Assembly (NCBI RefSeq): GCF_014193655.1
Contig: NZ_JACHZQ010000001.1
Coordinates: 2,418,001 to 2,482,000, forward strand
Origin: Rhizobium sp. BK313
GTDB lineage: Bacteria > Pseudomonadota > Alphaproteobacteria > Rhizobiales > Rhizobiaceae
Direction: 5' to 3'
DNA length: 64,000 bases
Below the pieces are notes generated by a model. The model was given only the letters and a program-made list of their open reading frames with translations, was not told where the DNA came from and searched no databases. The position numbers and the translations under genes were made by a program. Below are positions 8,491-19,888 of the stretch, one piece after another. Numbering within the stretch: the stretch's first letter is position 1; the number at the start of each line of letters is the position of its first letter.

Positions 8491-8915
8491 ACGCGGCGAT
8501 AGTGAGCCAGGCTTACATAGTGCTTTCGGGGCCCTTGTACGTGCCACATCTCTGCCCACGTATCCGGTCCACGAAAGAAAAGACGGCCGCGATAAAGATC
8601 GGGGCCGCATTGATGGACGAGGCGTTGCGATGCGCCATCTCCGATGCGGACGAATTCGGTGAGGTCGGGGAAATAGACGACGACATTCCCAGCACCGCTG
8701 CTGAGCGCATAGGTACGGCTGCTCCTGAGCGTCGTATAGTCCGTCGTCGTGTCGCCATGCTCCTCGAACTGGCGAGGCGTGACGAACGCCTGCCCTTCGA
8801 ACAGGACGAAAGAGGCGTTGAGGCGGTCGATGATCTTCCGCCTCACGTCCCAGGTGCCGAGATAGGATCTCAGCCGTTCATTTTCGGCCGCTCCCGGCGG
8901 CCAGGCGTCCCCCAT
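8487..8915 (-). CDS. DUF6314 family protein
   Basis: A 142-residue soluble protein with the pattern of the DUF6314 family: LRSYLGTWDVRRKIID near the start, GQAFVTP and TYALSSGAGNVVVYFPD in the middle, and HQCGPDLYRGRLFF late. The family looks like a small lipocalin-like or calycin-type barrel with no known reaction. Its start codon directly follows the msrA stop, so it is probably translated from the msr mRNA. A role alongside oxidative damage repair is inference from position only. Confidence 0.75.
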   Translation of the reverse strand: MGDAWPPGAAENERLRSYLGTWDVRRKIIDRLNASFVLFEGQAFVTPRQFEEHGDTTTDYTTLRSSRTYALSSGAGNVVVYFPDLTEFVRIGDGASQRLVHQCGPDLYRGRLFFRGPDTWAEMWHVQGPRKHYVSLAHYRRV

Positions 8916-9449
8916 TCAGGACGCGGCACGTTGCGTTGCATCAGCGCCTGATTGCCTGACCGGCAGTTTCCAACCGGGGCGGACGAAATGGCAGGTATAG
9001 CCGTTCGGAATGCGCTCCAGATAGTCCTGGTGCTCCGGCTCGGCTTCCCAGAAGTCGCTTGCCGGCGTCACTTCAGTGACGACCTTGCCCGGCCAGAGAC
9101 CGGATGCCTCGACATCGGCGATCGTGTCCAGGGCGACCCGCTTCTGCTCTTCACTCGTATAGAAGATCGCCGAGCGGTAGCTCGTGCCGACATCGTTGCC
9201 CTGGCGGTTGCGCGTGGTCGGATCATGGATCTGGAAGAAGAATTCCAGTAGGTCGCGATAGCTGATCTTCTCGGGATCGAAGGTGATCTCGATCGCTTCC
9301 GCATGGGTGCCGTGGTTGCGATAGGTCGCATTGCGGACCTCGCCGCCGGTATAGCCAACGCGTGTCGAAATGACGCCCTTATAGCGGCGGATGAGGTCCT
9401 GCATGCCCCAGAAACAACCGCCGGCGAGAACTGCACGTTCCGTAGTCAT
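8916..9449 (-). CDS. msrA: Peptide-methionine (S)-S-oxide reductase MsrA
   Basis: Reduces the S form of methionine sulfoxide in proteins, with electrons from thioredoxin. The catalytic GCFWG motif is at residues 11-15 (Cys12), followed by VGYTGG and the [11 protein letters not shown] segment. A resolving Cys is at about 153 (GYTCHF). The length of 177 residues is normal for a single-domain MsrA. The ATG overlaps the msrB stop by 4 bases, so the two are translationally coupled. Confidence 0.96.
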   Translation of the reverse strand: MTTERAVLAGGCFWGMQDLIRRYKGVISTRVGYTGGEVRNATYRNHGTHAEAIEITFDPEKISYRDLLEFFFQIHDPTTRNRQGNDVGTSYRSAIFYTSEEQKRVALDTIADVEASGLWPGKVVTEVTPASDFWEAEPEHQDYLERIPNGYTCHFVRPGWKLPVRQSGADATQRAAS

Positions 9450-9895
9450 CGGATATCCTCCACTTGGTCGAGATAGGCACCATAGCCCTCAGCTTCCATC
9501 CTGTCGCGATGCACGAAGCGAAGGGAGGCGGAGTTGATGCAATAGCGCAGACCGCCGCGATCCTGCGGTCCATCGGGAAAAACATGACCCAGGTGGCTGT
9601 CGCCATGGATAGAGCGCACTTCGGTGCGCATCATGCCGTGCGAGAGGTCGGTGAGCTCATTGATGTTGGTAGTTTCGATAGGCTTGGTGAAGCTCGGCCA
9701 GCCGCAGCCTGAATCGAACTTGTCTGAGGAGGCAAACAGCGGCTCGCCAGATACGATGTCGACATAGATGCCCGGCTGCTTGTTGTCGAGATATTCGCCC
9801 GTGCCGGGACGCTCGGTACCGCTTTGCTGCGTCACACGGTACTGTTCGGGGGACAGCTTCGCTATAGCCTCGGAAGTTTTGCTGTAGTTCTGCAT
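9446..9895 (-). CDS. msrB: Peptide-methionine (R)-S-oxide reductase MsrB (zinc-free type)
   Basis: Reduces the R form of methionine sulfoxide in proteins. The catalytic Cys lies in [11 protein letters not shown] (about residue 119), with [10 protein letters not shown] before it and SGCGWPSF supplying a likely resolving Cys. The paired CxxC zinc cysteines of many MsrB proteins are missing ([13 protein letters not shown] where CxxC would sit), which marks the zinc-free form. I chose MQNYSKT at 9895; the frame continues to 9922 without a better start. First gene of msrB-msrA-DUF6314. Confidence 0.95.
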   Translation of the reverse strand: MQNYSKTSEAIAKLSPEQYRVTQQSGTERPGTGEYLDNKQPGIYVDIVSGEPLFASSDKFDSGCGWPSFTKPIETTNINELTDLSHGMMRTEVRSIHGDSHLGHVFPDGPQDRGGLRYCINSASLRFVHRDRMEAEGYGAYLDQVEDIR

Positions 9896-10083
9896 TCCTG
9901 TTCTCCTTGCCCTCAGACGCATGTTTCGAACTCAACCAGGTACTACGAGAGAACACTGGATATCGTTACAGACATCAAGCTCGATGAGCGTCGCGGGAGT
10001 GGTTGCGACGCAGATATAGGTATCGGGCAGCCGATTTGCCATATCGCACACGGCGGCGTGATGCGCCGCCCAGCCTCAGGCAA

Positions 10084-10581
10084 TCAATCATCCCAATCGC
10101 AGGCAGAGGCATAGATCGCCGCCAAAGCCTCAATGCCGGCCTGGTCGTCGCTGTCGAAGCGACTGGCAAGAGGACTATCCAGATCGATGACGCCGAAGAC
10201 CTGGCCATCGCGAAACAGCGGGACCACCAGCTCCGACCGAGAAGCGGCATCGCAGGCGATATGGCCTGGGAAAGCATGTACGTCTTCGACGAGGATCGAC
10301 TGCTCTTTCTCGATCGCCGTCCCGCATACACCGCGGCCGACTGCGATGCGGACGCAGGCTGGTTTGCCCTGGAATGGCCCGAGCACTAGTTCGTCATCCG
10401 ACTGGAGGAAATAGAAGCCGGCCCAGTTGAGGTCCGGCAGCATCTGGTAAATCAGCGCCGATGTATTGGCGGCGTTGGCGATCGGATCGGCCTCGCCGTC
10501 GAGCAGCGCCTGCAATTGGCCGGCAAGCTCACGGTAGAATTCGGGTTTGTTGGCGTGTTGGATCGTCTTTTCCGCAAACAT
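10084..10581 (-). CDS. msrC: Free methionine-(R)-sulfoxide reductase (GAF-domain fRMsr)
   Basis: A single GAF domain of 165 residues that reduces free L-methionine-(R)-sulfoxide. Three cysteines at 76, 86 and 110 have the same spacing (10 and 24) as Cys84/94/118 of E. coli fRMsr, and the surrounding GPFQGKPACVRI and GRGVCGTA residues match that family. It lies 188 bases upstream of msrB on the same strand, so all three known Msr activities are grouped here. Confidence 0.92.
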   Translation of the reverse strand: MFAEKTIQHANKPEFYRELAGQLQALLDGEADPIANAANTSALIYQMLPDLNWAGFYFLQSDDELVLGPFQGKPACVRIAVGRGVCGTAIEKEQSILVEDVHAFPGHIACDAASRSELVVPLFRDGQVFGVIDLDSPLASRFDSDDQAGIEALAAIYASACDWDD

Positions 10582-10625
10582 TGGATTGCTGCCTTTCAGT
10601 CTTGTCGTTGCCCACCGGATTGTTT

Positions 10626-11408
10626 TCAGTCTTTGTCGTCAGGCGGACAGGGCCAGTTTTCCGGCGATTTCAGCCCGGCAGGCAACACGGTCGCCTTGTC
10701 ACCGCAAGCAAGATTGATCTGCTCTTGTTCCAGGCCGGTGGCGGTTGAGAGATCGAGCCCTTCGATACGGGTCAGATACATGAAGGCACCGCCGAAGGCG
10801 ACCGGGCCTTTGATCGTCGCGCCGCTCAAAGCGGCGCGGGAAAGATTGGCGAGAGAAAAATTACTCCCCGTCAGCACCGCCTTATCGAAATCGGCACGGC
10901 CAAGCTCGGCCTTCTGAAAATCCGCGTTGGTAAGCTGCGCGCCGCCGAATTCAGCCCGTTGCAGCTCCGCGCTGGCGAATCTGGCGCCGTTGGCCGAGAT
11001 GTTGCTGAAATCGGCGCGGTATGCTTCGATCCTCGAGAAATTCGCCGCCTCGGCCCGCGCATTCTTCAACCATGCGCGCACCAGCGTCGCTTTTTCCAGA
11101 TTTGCCAATGTGAGATTGGCGTTGCTGAGATCGGTGCTGTCGAAATGAGCGCCGGCAAGATTGGCTCCTTGGAGATCACTGCCCTCCAGCATGATATTGG
11201 TCTTGCTGCATTCGCTCCAATCCAGACCGGGCGAGGCCACATTGCCGCAATCGGCGGCTTGCGCAGGATTATGGGCGCCGGACGCGAGCAGGATTGTCAC
11301 AGCCAGCGCCAGCCCGGAAAGACCGGCAGCAACGGGCCTACCCATAGCTGCAAACCAACTCAGAGCCGCGCCGCGACCCTTTCGTCCCCGCCAAACCTGC
11401 ATCCTCAT
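10626..11408 (-). CDS. Secreted pentapeptide-repeat protein
   Basis: 260 residues. A cationic N-terminus and a hydrophobic segment (about 28-45, ending NPAQAADC) form a signal peptide. From about residue 70 to 200 the A(D/N)LXX-type pentapeptide repeat is clear (for example GANLAGAHFDSTDLSNANL), which folds as a right-handed beta helix. Four Cys (DCGNV, SECSK, LACGD, WPCPP) flank the repeat block and could form disulfides in the periplasm. The function is unknown; not all pentapeptide proteins bind gyrase. Confidence 0.85.
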   Translation of the reverse strand: MRMQVWRGRKGRGAALSWFAAMGRPVAAGLSGLALAVTILLASGAHNPAQAADCGNVASPGLDWSECSKTNIMLEGSDLQGANLAGAHFDSTDLSNANLTLANLEKATLVRAWLKNARAEAANFSRIEAYRADFSNISANGARFASAELQRAEFGGAQLTNADFQKAELGRADFDKAVLTGSNFSLANLSRAALSGATIKGPVAFGGAFMYLTRIEGLDLSTATGLEQEQINLACGDKATVLPAGLKSPENWPCPPDDKD

Positions 11409-11961
11409 CCCTCGCTTCGCTTCTCCATGCAGGCGCCTTGCCTCGGCATCGAGTCAGGCGTCCCGTGCAACTCTGTATATAGTGTTTCCCACAACGAAAA
11501 GCGCCTATGGCGCCAAAGGATATCGCACAACAACCGCTATCAGCGAATTGTCGCACCGCAAGAAAGCTTAGAAAAGAGGACCGGCGACAGATACGCACGA
11601 TAAAACCACATATCGGCGGCTCACAGTCATTGCAAAGACCGTCAAGCGGAATGACAGAGCCCGGCAGAAGCGGAGTCGACGCCCCAGAAGAGAAGTGGCC
11701 TGGCCGAGGGAAACGACCAGACCACTATGGTGCAGATTGGAGGTCAATCTAATCTAGCACCCTAATAGTAAGATCGACTTAGTTTTTGTCAATAAGGATG
11801 TGGCGGTGCTTTTGGACGCGGGGCGTTTGGGGCGCAATTGCAGGCTTCACGCGGCAGATTTCGCGAGATTATTTCCGATCGGCCCATCACCGGCACTACA
11901 AACGGTTGTGCCAAAAGGTCTCAGGCGATAGCAATTGCTCTGCTATTTCTAGGGGCATTTA
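11409..11961. other. Long intergenic region, no gene recognised
   Basis: About 550 bases between divergent genes. Reading frames here are short and lack protein-like composition. It must hold the promoters of the pentapeptide gene (minus strand) and the ClpP-like gene (plus strand). AT-rich patches occur near 11750-11800 and 11930-11955. I see no RNA gene or repeat. Confidence 0.4.
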
Positions 11962-12777
11962 ATGACAATTCGCTCGCGCTTTTTTGCCACCGTTTATGTG
12001 GTGATCGTAGGCCTTCTTCTGACTATGGCGGGAAACGTATTTGCCGCCGCAAACCAACCCCCTCTTGAAAAGAGATCGATGGATTTCGTGCTGGTCAGGA
12101 ATCACAACTGCCAGGAATCCTGCGTCCAATGGATATCCGCAGAAGGGGAAATAACGGCTGGTTCGCCGATGGGGCTTCGGAAGCTTTTGAAGAAGCTCAA
12201 GGGCCGAAAGCTCCCTGTGGTGTTTCAATCCATCGGCGGCAATGTCTCCGGTGCCTTATCGATAGGACGCATGATCCGCGCCGCCGGCCTCGAAACGGTG
12301 GTCGGGAGGACGCAGTTGAAAGACTGTCCCATGCTGCTGCCACGCTGCCCCGAGAAGATAGTCAAGGACGGATGGTCGGAAGGCGAAGTTCACGCTGGAG
12401 GCGCATACTGTTTTTCGGCCTGCCCGTTTGCACTTGCTGGAGGAGAAACTCGCACTGCGGCTGTGAACGCCTCTATCGCCGTTCATCAGATAACGAATGG
12501 AACTTCAAATACGAAAACATCAAATCCGGGACGAAGAAGACTTGACGAAATATCGACAACTCCCAGTCCGGCCTTGAAGGCGGATCTTGCCTCTTATCTT
12601 GACGAAATGGGCGTCAGCCATGACGACGTGTTCGCTATGATGGGACTGGCAACCCCGCAGGGCCTGTACCACGTCGGAAACGCCGAAGCGCTCAAATCGG
12701 GTCTTATTACAAAAGTCTTCTCGTATGACGACGAGCCAGGCTATGTCACGGGCGGAACCGACGCCCAAAGGGAATGA
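11962..12777 (+). CDS. Periplasmic ClpP/crotonase-fold protein (COG3904-like)
   Basis: 271 residues with an N-terminal signal peptide (hydrophobic 9-28, VFAA). The body has the Gly-rich oxyanion strand QSIGGNVSGALSIGRMIRAAG and the later CFSACPFALAGG, which places a Ser-Ala-Cys at the ClpP/SppA nucleophile-elbow position. This resembles the COG3904 group of predicted periplasmic proteins seen in rhizobia. Paired cysteines (NCQESC, CPMLLPRC) suggest disulfides. Protease activity is not established. The gene stands alone. Confidence 0.65.
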   Translation: MTIRSRFFATVYVVIVGLLLTMAGNVFAAANQPPLEKRSMDFVLVRNHNCQESCVQWISAEGEITAGSPMGLRKLLKKLKGRKLPVVFQSIGGNVSGALSIGRMIRAAGLETVVGRTQLKDCPMLLPRCPEKIVKDGWSEGEVHAGGAYCFSACPFALAGGETRTAAVNASIAVHQITNGTSNTKTSNPGRRRLDEISTTPSPALKADLASYLDEMGVSHDDVFAMMGLATPQGLYHVGNAEALKSGLITKVFSYDDEPGYVTGGTDAQRE

Positions 12778-12830
12778 CGAACACTCACCCGGAGCGCCAC
12801 CCTCGATCCTACCGTCGCAATGCAAAAACG

Positions 12831-12856
12831 AAAAAAGCCCGCGAACGCGGGCTTTT
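12831..12856 (-). terminator. Intrinsic terminator of tRNA-Pro
   Basis: AAAAGCCCGC (12833-12842), loop GAAC, GCGGGCTTTT (12847-12856). On the minus strand the hairpin is followed by a run of U from the A tract at 12831-12836, directly 3' of the tRNA. Confidence 0.85.
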
Positions 12857-12861
12857 CAAGC

Positions 12862-12938
12862 TGGTCGGAGTGGAGTGATTCGAACACTCGACCCCCACGT
12901 CCCGAACGTGGTGCGCTACCAGACTGCGCTACACTCCG
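12862..12938 (-). tRNA. tRNA-Pro (CGG anticodon)
   Basis: Reverse strand folds as a complete cloverleaf: acceptor CGGAGTG/CACTCCG, D arm GCGC/GCGC, anticodon arm CCACG-TTCGGGA-CGTGG giving anticodon CGG, T arm GAGTG-TTCGAAT-CACTC, discriminator A and an encoded CCA (12862-12864). Confidence 0.95.
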
Positions 12939-13241
12939 TGACCAGCGGCGCTTCTATAGACCAGCCATTTTTGATGCACAAGCACCAAAATCAAAAAAAC
13001 CGGCCGATTCTTGACGAAAAGATTACAGAGGCAATTGCCCAGAAAATCGGCAGTAAAACAGGCGTCGAACCGGCCGAAGTGCATAAGACGCAACACATTT
13101 CGCAAAATCCCACTTGTACACGCGGATGGGAATTTTCTTTTGCCGGCTTTGGCGCTAAAGCCTTAGCGGGACAGGCGGAAATGTCGTGGGACAGCGGCGT
13201 TTCCGCAGCCGAATGCGAGACAGAAGCTCAAGGACGATACG
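12939..13241. other. Intergenic region between tRNA-Pro and the lipoprotein gene
   Basis: About 300 bases. It contains the tRNA-Pro promoter on the minus strand and the lipoprotein promoter on the plus strand. No further structure seen; a long reading frame across it also crosses both tRNAs and is spurious. Confidence 0.4.
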
Positions 13242-13640
13242 ATGAATATCCGCATGATCACCGCGGCGGGGCTGTTGCTGGCCCTGACCGGCTGCACCAC
13301 TACAACCGCAGTACTCCCGACGATTGCGAGCAACCCGGTTCAGGACCGCTGGGAAGGGCAGTCGGCCGGCCGTTTCTTCGCCTCATACGGGCCACCGATC
13401 GCCGATCGCGACGAAGGCGGCAACCGCGTCTATACGTGGCGTGGCGGCTACAAGACGGTCACCGTCGCCGCCAAGAAGGGCGCCAAGAAAGGCAGCAAGC
13501 TCTATCTCAGCTGCAAGGCCGATATCGTCACCAACCAGAGCTATGTCATTCGCTCGGTCCACATCCTCGGCGACCAGCCCGGCACCAACGGCTCCTCCTA
13601 CTGTGCCGAACTCTTGGCGCCGCCGGAAAAGGCGAGCTGA
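13242..13640 (+). CDS. Small lipoprotein
   Basis: 132 residues with a lipoprotein signal peptide: AAGLLLALTGC places the lipobox Cys at residue 18, followed by TTTTAV. The mature part has a YGPPIADRDEGGNRVYTWRGG segment, a Lys-rich loop (AAKKGAKKGSK) and two later Cys that could pair. The pattern YGPP...GG..YTW is like the small SmpA/OmlA-type lipoproteins, but the match is too weak to assign. Strong terminator downstream. Confidence 0.8.
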   Translation: MNIRMITAAGLLLALTGCTTTTAVLPTIASNPVQDRWEGQSAGRFFASYGPPIADRDEGGNRVYTWRGGYKTVTVAAKKGAKKGSKLYLSCKADIVTNQSYVIRSVHILGDQPGTNGSSYCAELLAPPEKAS

Positions 13641-13671
13641 GCTTCGAGAACTATCGGGGACGGGAATATCG

Positions 13672-13704
13672 CAGGCGGCTCGAAAGGGTCGCCTGTTTTT
13701 GTTT
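13672..13704 (+). terminator. Intrinsic terminator of the lipoprotein gene
   Basis: Ten-base stem CAGGCGGCTC (13672-13681) with GGGTCGCCTG (13686-13695, two G-U pairs) around a GAAA tetraloop, followed by TTTTTGTTTT. Confidence 0.9.
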
Positions 13705-13764
13705 TGGCGGAGCACTCGACTATTTGTGGGGTAGCCAGCTCAATTTGATTTTGGAAATTTGCAG

Positions 13765-13839
13765 TGGCTGGGGCGCCTGGATTCGAACCAGGGGATGGCG
13801 GTACCAAAAACCGCTGCCTTACCGCTTGGCTACGCCCCA
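13765..13839 (-). tRNA. tRNA-Gln (TTG anticodon)
   Basis: Reverse strand gives acceptor TGGGGCG/CGCCCCA, D arm with AAGCGGTAAGGC, anticodon arm GCGGT-TTTTGGT-ACCGC (anticodon UUG), T arm CCTGG-TTCGAAT-CCAGG, discriminator G and encoded CCA (13765-13767). Confidence 0.95.
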
Positions 13840-13996
13840 CCGTACGACATGGCGACTGTTCGCGCCAAATCGGCGTCTGATTAGCAAAGGTCGCATCCGC
13901 TCACAATCACTAAGTTACGTGTGAACGCATATTTCTGTGCGCTTCCGGGGTGGCTATGATAGGTCTTGGCCCGCCCAAATCCAATCAGGAGATCCG

Positions 13997-14299
13997 ATGA
14001 GCCAATATCGTGCCCGCCCGCCGGCTGTTCCGACAGTGCTCCTCGACGATGCCGTCGTGCGTATCACCCGCTGGCATTTCGAGCCGGGCGCCGATACTGG
14101 ACATCATGTCCACGGTCTCGGCTATGTCGTGGTGCCGATGACGGATTGCCAGTTCCTGATCGAGGAAGCGAACGAAAACAGGCGCGTCGACCTTGCCAAG
14201 GGCGCGGCCTACCGCCGCGATGCCGGCGTCGAACACAACGTGGTCAATGCCGGGTCCGAACCGATGTCCTTCATAGAAGTTGAATACAAGCGACCATGA
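13997..14299 (+). CDS. Cupin domain protein
   Basis: A 100-residue single-domain cupin. Metal-ligand motifs are recognisable: HHVHGLGYVVVPMTD for cupin motif 1 and GVEHNVVNAGSEPMSFIEVE for motif 2. I chose ATG 13997, preceded by CAGGAG; a longer frame from 13937 has no support. Its stop overlaps the start of the MBL gene by 4 bases (ATGA), so the two are coupled. It resembles the small cupins sometimes annotated as beta-alanine degradation protein BauB; no substrate can be inferred. Confidence 0.85.
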   Translation: MSQYRARPPAVPTVLLDDAVVRITRWHFEPGADTGHHVHGLGYVVVPMTDCQFLIEEANENRRVDLAKGAAYRRDAGVEHNVVNAGSEPMSFIEVEYKRP

Positions 14300-15204
14300 G
14301 CACTCCCGAATTCGACCTTGCCTTCGAGCCCGCCTATGGGCGCGCCGTTCCCATTGCGCCCGGCGTCGAGCGGGTGACGGTCAACAATCCCAGCGCTTTC
14401 ACCTTCTACGGCACCAACAGCTATATCGTCGGCGGCTCGTCCGTTGCGGTCATCGATCCCGGCCCGGAGAATGACGCGCATTTCGCGGCTCTGATGGCGG
14501 CGCTGAAGGGGCGCGAGGTGACGCATATCTTCGTCAGCCATACCCATCGCGACCACTCGCCGCTCGCCAAACGGTTGAAGGAGGCTACCGGCGCCTTGAC
14601 GGTCGGCGAAGGACCGCACCGCGCCGCGCGGCCGCTGCATGACGGCGAGGTCAATCCCTTTGCCGAAAGCTCGGATACAGGCTTCCTGCCGGATATCGCG
14701 CTTGCCGATGACGAAAGCGTCTCGGGAGACGGTTGGGAGCTGACCTCACTTCTGACGCCCGGCCACACGGCCAACCACGCCTGTTTTGCGCTGGAGGGCA
14801 GCGGCGTCGTCTTTTCCGCCGATCATGTCATGGCGTGGGCGACGACGATCGTCGCGCCGCCTGATGGCTCCATGGCCGACTATATGGCTTCGCTCGACCG
14901 GCTACTTGGCCGTGACGACCGCCTGTTCTTTCCCGGCCATGGCGGGCCAGTGAAGGAACCCGCCTCCTTCATGCGCGGCCTCAGAACCCATCGGCGCATG
15001 CGCGAACGCGCCGTACTGGAGCGCATCAAGGCTGGTGATCGTCTGATCCCCGACATGGTGAAAGCCATCTACCGCGACACCGACCCACGCCTGCATGGAG
15101 CAGCCGCATTGTCTGTGCTGGCGCATCTGGAGGATCTGGTGGGGAAAGGCCAGGTCGAAACGGACGGACCGCCGGCGTTGCTCGGGGCTTATAGGCCCGC
15201 ATAA
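14296..15204 (+). CDS. MBL-fold hydrolase with C-terminal winged helix (LACTB2-like)
   Basis: 302 residues. The metallo-beta-lactamase zinc motif is SHTHRDHSP (HxHxDH), with later ligands in TPGHTANH, SADHVM and FPGHGGP. The last 60 residues (RTHRRMRERAVL...AALSVLAHLEDL) form the winged helix found in LACTB2-type proteins. Human LACTB2 is an RNA endonuclease, but the bacterial members are mostly uncharacterised. Second gene of the cupin-MBL pair. Confidence 0.85.
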   Translation: MSTPEFDLAFEPAYGRAVPIAPGVERVTVNNPSAFTFYGTNSYIVGGSSVAVIDPGPENDAHFAALMAALKGREVTHIFVSHTHRDHSPLAKRLKEATGALTVGEGPHRAARPLHDGEVNPFAESSDTGFLPDIALADDESVSGDGWELTSLLTPGHTANHACFALEGSGVVFSADHVMAWATTIVAPPDGSMADYMASLDRLLGRDDRLFFPGHGGPVKEPASFMRGLRTHRRMRERAVLERIKAGDRLIPDMVKAIYRDTDPRLHGAAALSVLAHLEDLVGKGQVETDGPPALLGAYRPA

Positions 15205-15210
15205 GCCGTT

Positions 15211-16143
15211 TCAGCTTCCGGCAATGCCCAGGAGTTCGGCGTCCAATGCCTTCAAGTAGCTTTCCGCTATGTTGGCGCTGATGCCGAGATCGTCCTGGCC
15301 ATAGCGAGAGGCGACGCGGACGTCGACAAGCGTCGTCTCCGCTTCTTCACGCAGGCGGATCAGCACATCGAAGTGCAGACCGAGAATGCGGGTGCGGGTC
15401 TCGCCCTGCAGGACGACGTCGGAGCTTTGGCGGATCAGGTCAGCTACGTCGTCGCGAAAGGGGCGCGGCGTCGGCACAGGCACGACATCGGGCATGTCGG
15501 TCACGGCACTGTCGTCCGGCGGCTGGCTTGGATGCTGTCGGAGCGCTGGACGCTTCGGCTTTTCATCGCTGTTCGGATCAGTGACATCGGCGCCGGCGGC
15601 CTTGACGATGGTGATGTGGTTGTCCTTGGCGACCTTGCGTACGGCCTCCAGCACGCGGTCGACAGCACCTTCGTAGCGACGGCCGGTGAGGGCCGGATAG
15701 GCGGCATATTGCGCCTCACGGTCCTGCGCTGTCACAAAATGCCTTGCCGGCAGCCAGATCTGTTTGGCCTCCGGCGGCGTCAGCCATTCCGGAGTGTCAG
15801 CGAGATCGGTCGAGACATCGTAGATGGCGGGCCGTGTCCAATAACGCTCGACGCCGATGCCGACGATCGCCAGGGGCAGCGCGGCGTAAATCAGCGCCTT
15901 GACGGCCGAAACCCCACCTACGGCGGCAACCCGCCAGAGCTGCGTCAGGCCGATGGCCGCAAGCAGTACCGCCAGCGCGGCAAAGCCGGCGGAAATCAGC
16001 ATCAGCAGGACGAAATAGGGCGTTTCCAGCGGCCCAAATCGATGGCCGATCAGAATCACTCCGCATAGCACCAGCGCAAAGGACGCAATCAAGCGCGCGG
16101 CGCGAGCTGCATGCGAAACGGGACGGTCGAAGCGAATGGTCAT
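15211..16143 (-). CDS. DUF1499 membrane protein
   Basis: 310 residues. Three hydrophobic segments in the first 110 residues (about 15-37, 45-68 and 78-100) are followed by a soluble DUF1499 domain with the family pattern YDVSTDLADTPEW, LTGRRYEGAVDRVLEAV and VDVRVASRYGQDDLGISANI. A Pro-rich insert (about 215-245) interrupts the domain. I start at ATG 16143 because MTIRFDRP directly precedes the first helix; an upstream in-frame extension to 16248 is unlikely. Function unknown. Confidence 0.8.
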   Translation of the reverse strand: MTIRFDRPVSHAARAARLIASFALVLCGVILIGHRFGPLETPYFVLLMLISAGFAALAVLLAAIGLTQLWRVAAVGGVSAVKALIYAALPLAIVGIGVERYWTRPAIYDVSTDLADTPEWLTPPEAKQIWLPARHFVTAQDREAQYAAYPALTGRRYEGAVDRVLEAVRKVAKDNHITIVKAAGADVTDPNSDEKPKRPALRQHPSQPPDDSAVTDMPDVVPVPTPRPFRDDVADLIRQSSDVVLQGETRTRILGLHFDVLIRLREEAETTLVDVRVASRYGQDDLGISANIAESYLKALDAELLGIAGS

Positions 16144-16358
16144 CAAGAACTCGTCGGCGCGTCGGATCGGAAGGCGGATGCACCGAATCCCGAAGGTCGA
16201 CCTCATGTTTAGAGCAAGAGCCGGCGAAAATAAATCAGATGTCGGCACAGACGATTAACGCTCGACCGCAAGCAGATTCCGGGCCAACTGACACGAAAAC
16301 GTGAGTACTTGCTTAAATTCCGAAAAAGGGCCATGCTTTTTGGCGTTTTACTAAGGCC

Positions 16359-16802
16359 ATGAAAGGACTTGAGGAGATGGAAACGATACAATCGCCAGAC
16401 ATCGCCGCCAAGCCGTTGCCTGCAGCGGCCGGAACGGTCGCCGATGCTGCCGATCCCACCCTGCCGCTCGAACTGTTGGAGCTGGAATTATCGCTCGAAG
16501 GTTTTTCCGGCGGAGAGTCGGCCTTTTGCGAAGCAGTACGCGACGCCGCCCGGGCTGCGCATGGCGAATTCCTGTTCGATCTCCCGGCCGCGGGATTGAT
16601 ATCGGATTGCCGCCGGCTTGCGGTTCTACGGATCCCTGGGGATGGAGAGGCCATGCGCGTCATCTTCGCGGTGCTCGACGAAGACGGTGCGGAAATCCGC
16701 CTGCTGCAGCCGGATGAGGAAACCGAGCCCCTGCTCCGCTTCACCGACGCCTTCGTTAATCTGCTGCAACGCCTGCCGGAAAGGCCGCACGAGTCCGCTT
16801 GA
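16359..16802 (+). CDS. Hypothetical protein
   Basis: 147 residues, acidic and soluble, with no family that I recognise. An Ala/Pro-rich N-terminal tail (to about residue 33) leads into a mixed alpha/beta domain (LELLELELSLEGFSGGESAF, VIFAVLDEDGAEIRLLQPDEE). The start could be 16359 or ATG 16377; AAAGGA sits 9 bases before the second. Codon usage matches its neighbours, so it is probably a real gene of the core chromosome. Confidence 0.6.
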   Translation: MKGLEEMETIQSPDIAAKPLPAAAGTVADAADPTLPLELLELELSLEGFSGGESAFCEAVRDAARAAHGEFLFDLPAAGLISDCRRLAVLRIPGDGEAMRVIFAVLDEDGAEIRLLQPDEETEPLLRFTDAFVNLLQRLPERPHESA

Positions 16803-16924
16803 GCGGCGCAAGCCGCACGGTGTTGTTCAACGGTTCGTGATGAGCCGGCAGCAATACATCTTTCGTACCTCGCCGAGCGGGATTATAGTTCTGGCATAAG
16901 TATTTATGCCCAGGATATCGAGTC

Positions 16925-17200
16925 ATGCGTATTCTTCCCGCACTCTCCCTCGTTGCTATTGCTCTGGCGTTATCCGCCTGCCAAACCGCGGAAGAAATCC
17001 GGGCGAAAGACGAGGCGAAATGCAGCGGCTACGGCTTCCGGCGCGGTACCGAAAGTTTTGCCAACTGCCTGATGAATCAGGATCTGAACAGGCAGGCGGA
17101 CCAGCGCGCCTTCATGGAAAGCAATGATGATTTCTTCTGGGGTCCGCCATACGTCATCGGCGGGCCAGGCTATTATCATCGCGGCTACTGGCGTCGCTGA
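16925..17200 (+). CDS. Small lipoprotein with Gly/Tyr-rich tail
   Basis: 91 residues. The signal peptide LVAIALALSAC gives a lipobox Cys at residue 19. The mature protein has two further Cys (AKCSGYGF, ANCLMNQ), an Arg/Gln-rich helix and the tail GGPGYYHRGYWRR. Small rhizobial lipoproteins with this AKCxxYGF...CL pattern are common; their role is not known. Confidence 0.75.
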   Translation: MRILPALSLVAIALALSACQTAEEIRAKDEAKCSGYGFRRGTESFANCLMNQDLNRQADQRAFMESNDDFFWGPPYVIGGPGYYHRGYWRR

Positions 17201-17221
17201 TCGCCTCGTCCTGCAACGAAG

Positions 17222-19888
<2,667 letters not shown>

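Noticed and set aside
12725-13924. 399-codon frame running through the two tRNA genes
   Set aside because: It crosses tRNA-Pro and tRNA-Gln on the other strand and overlaps a real lipoprotein gene.
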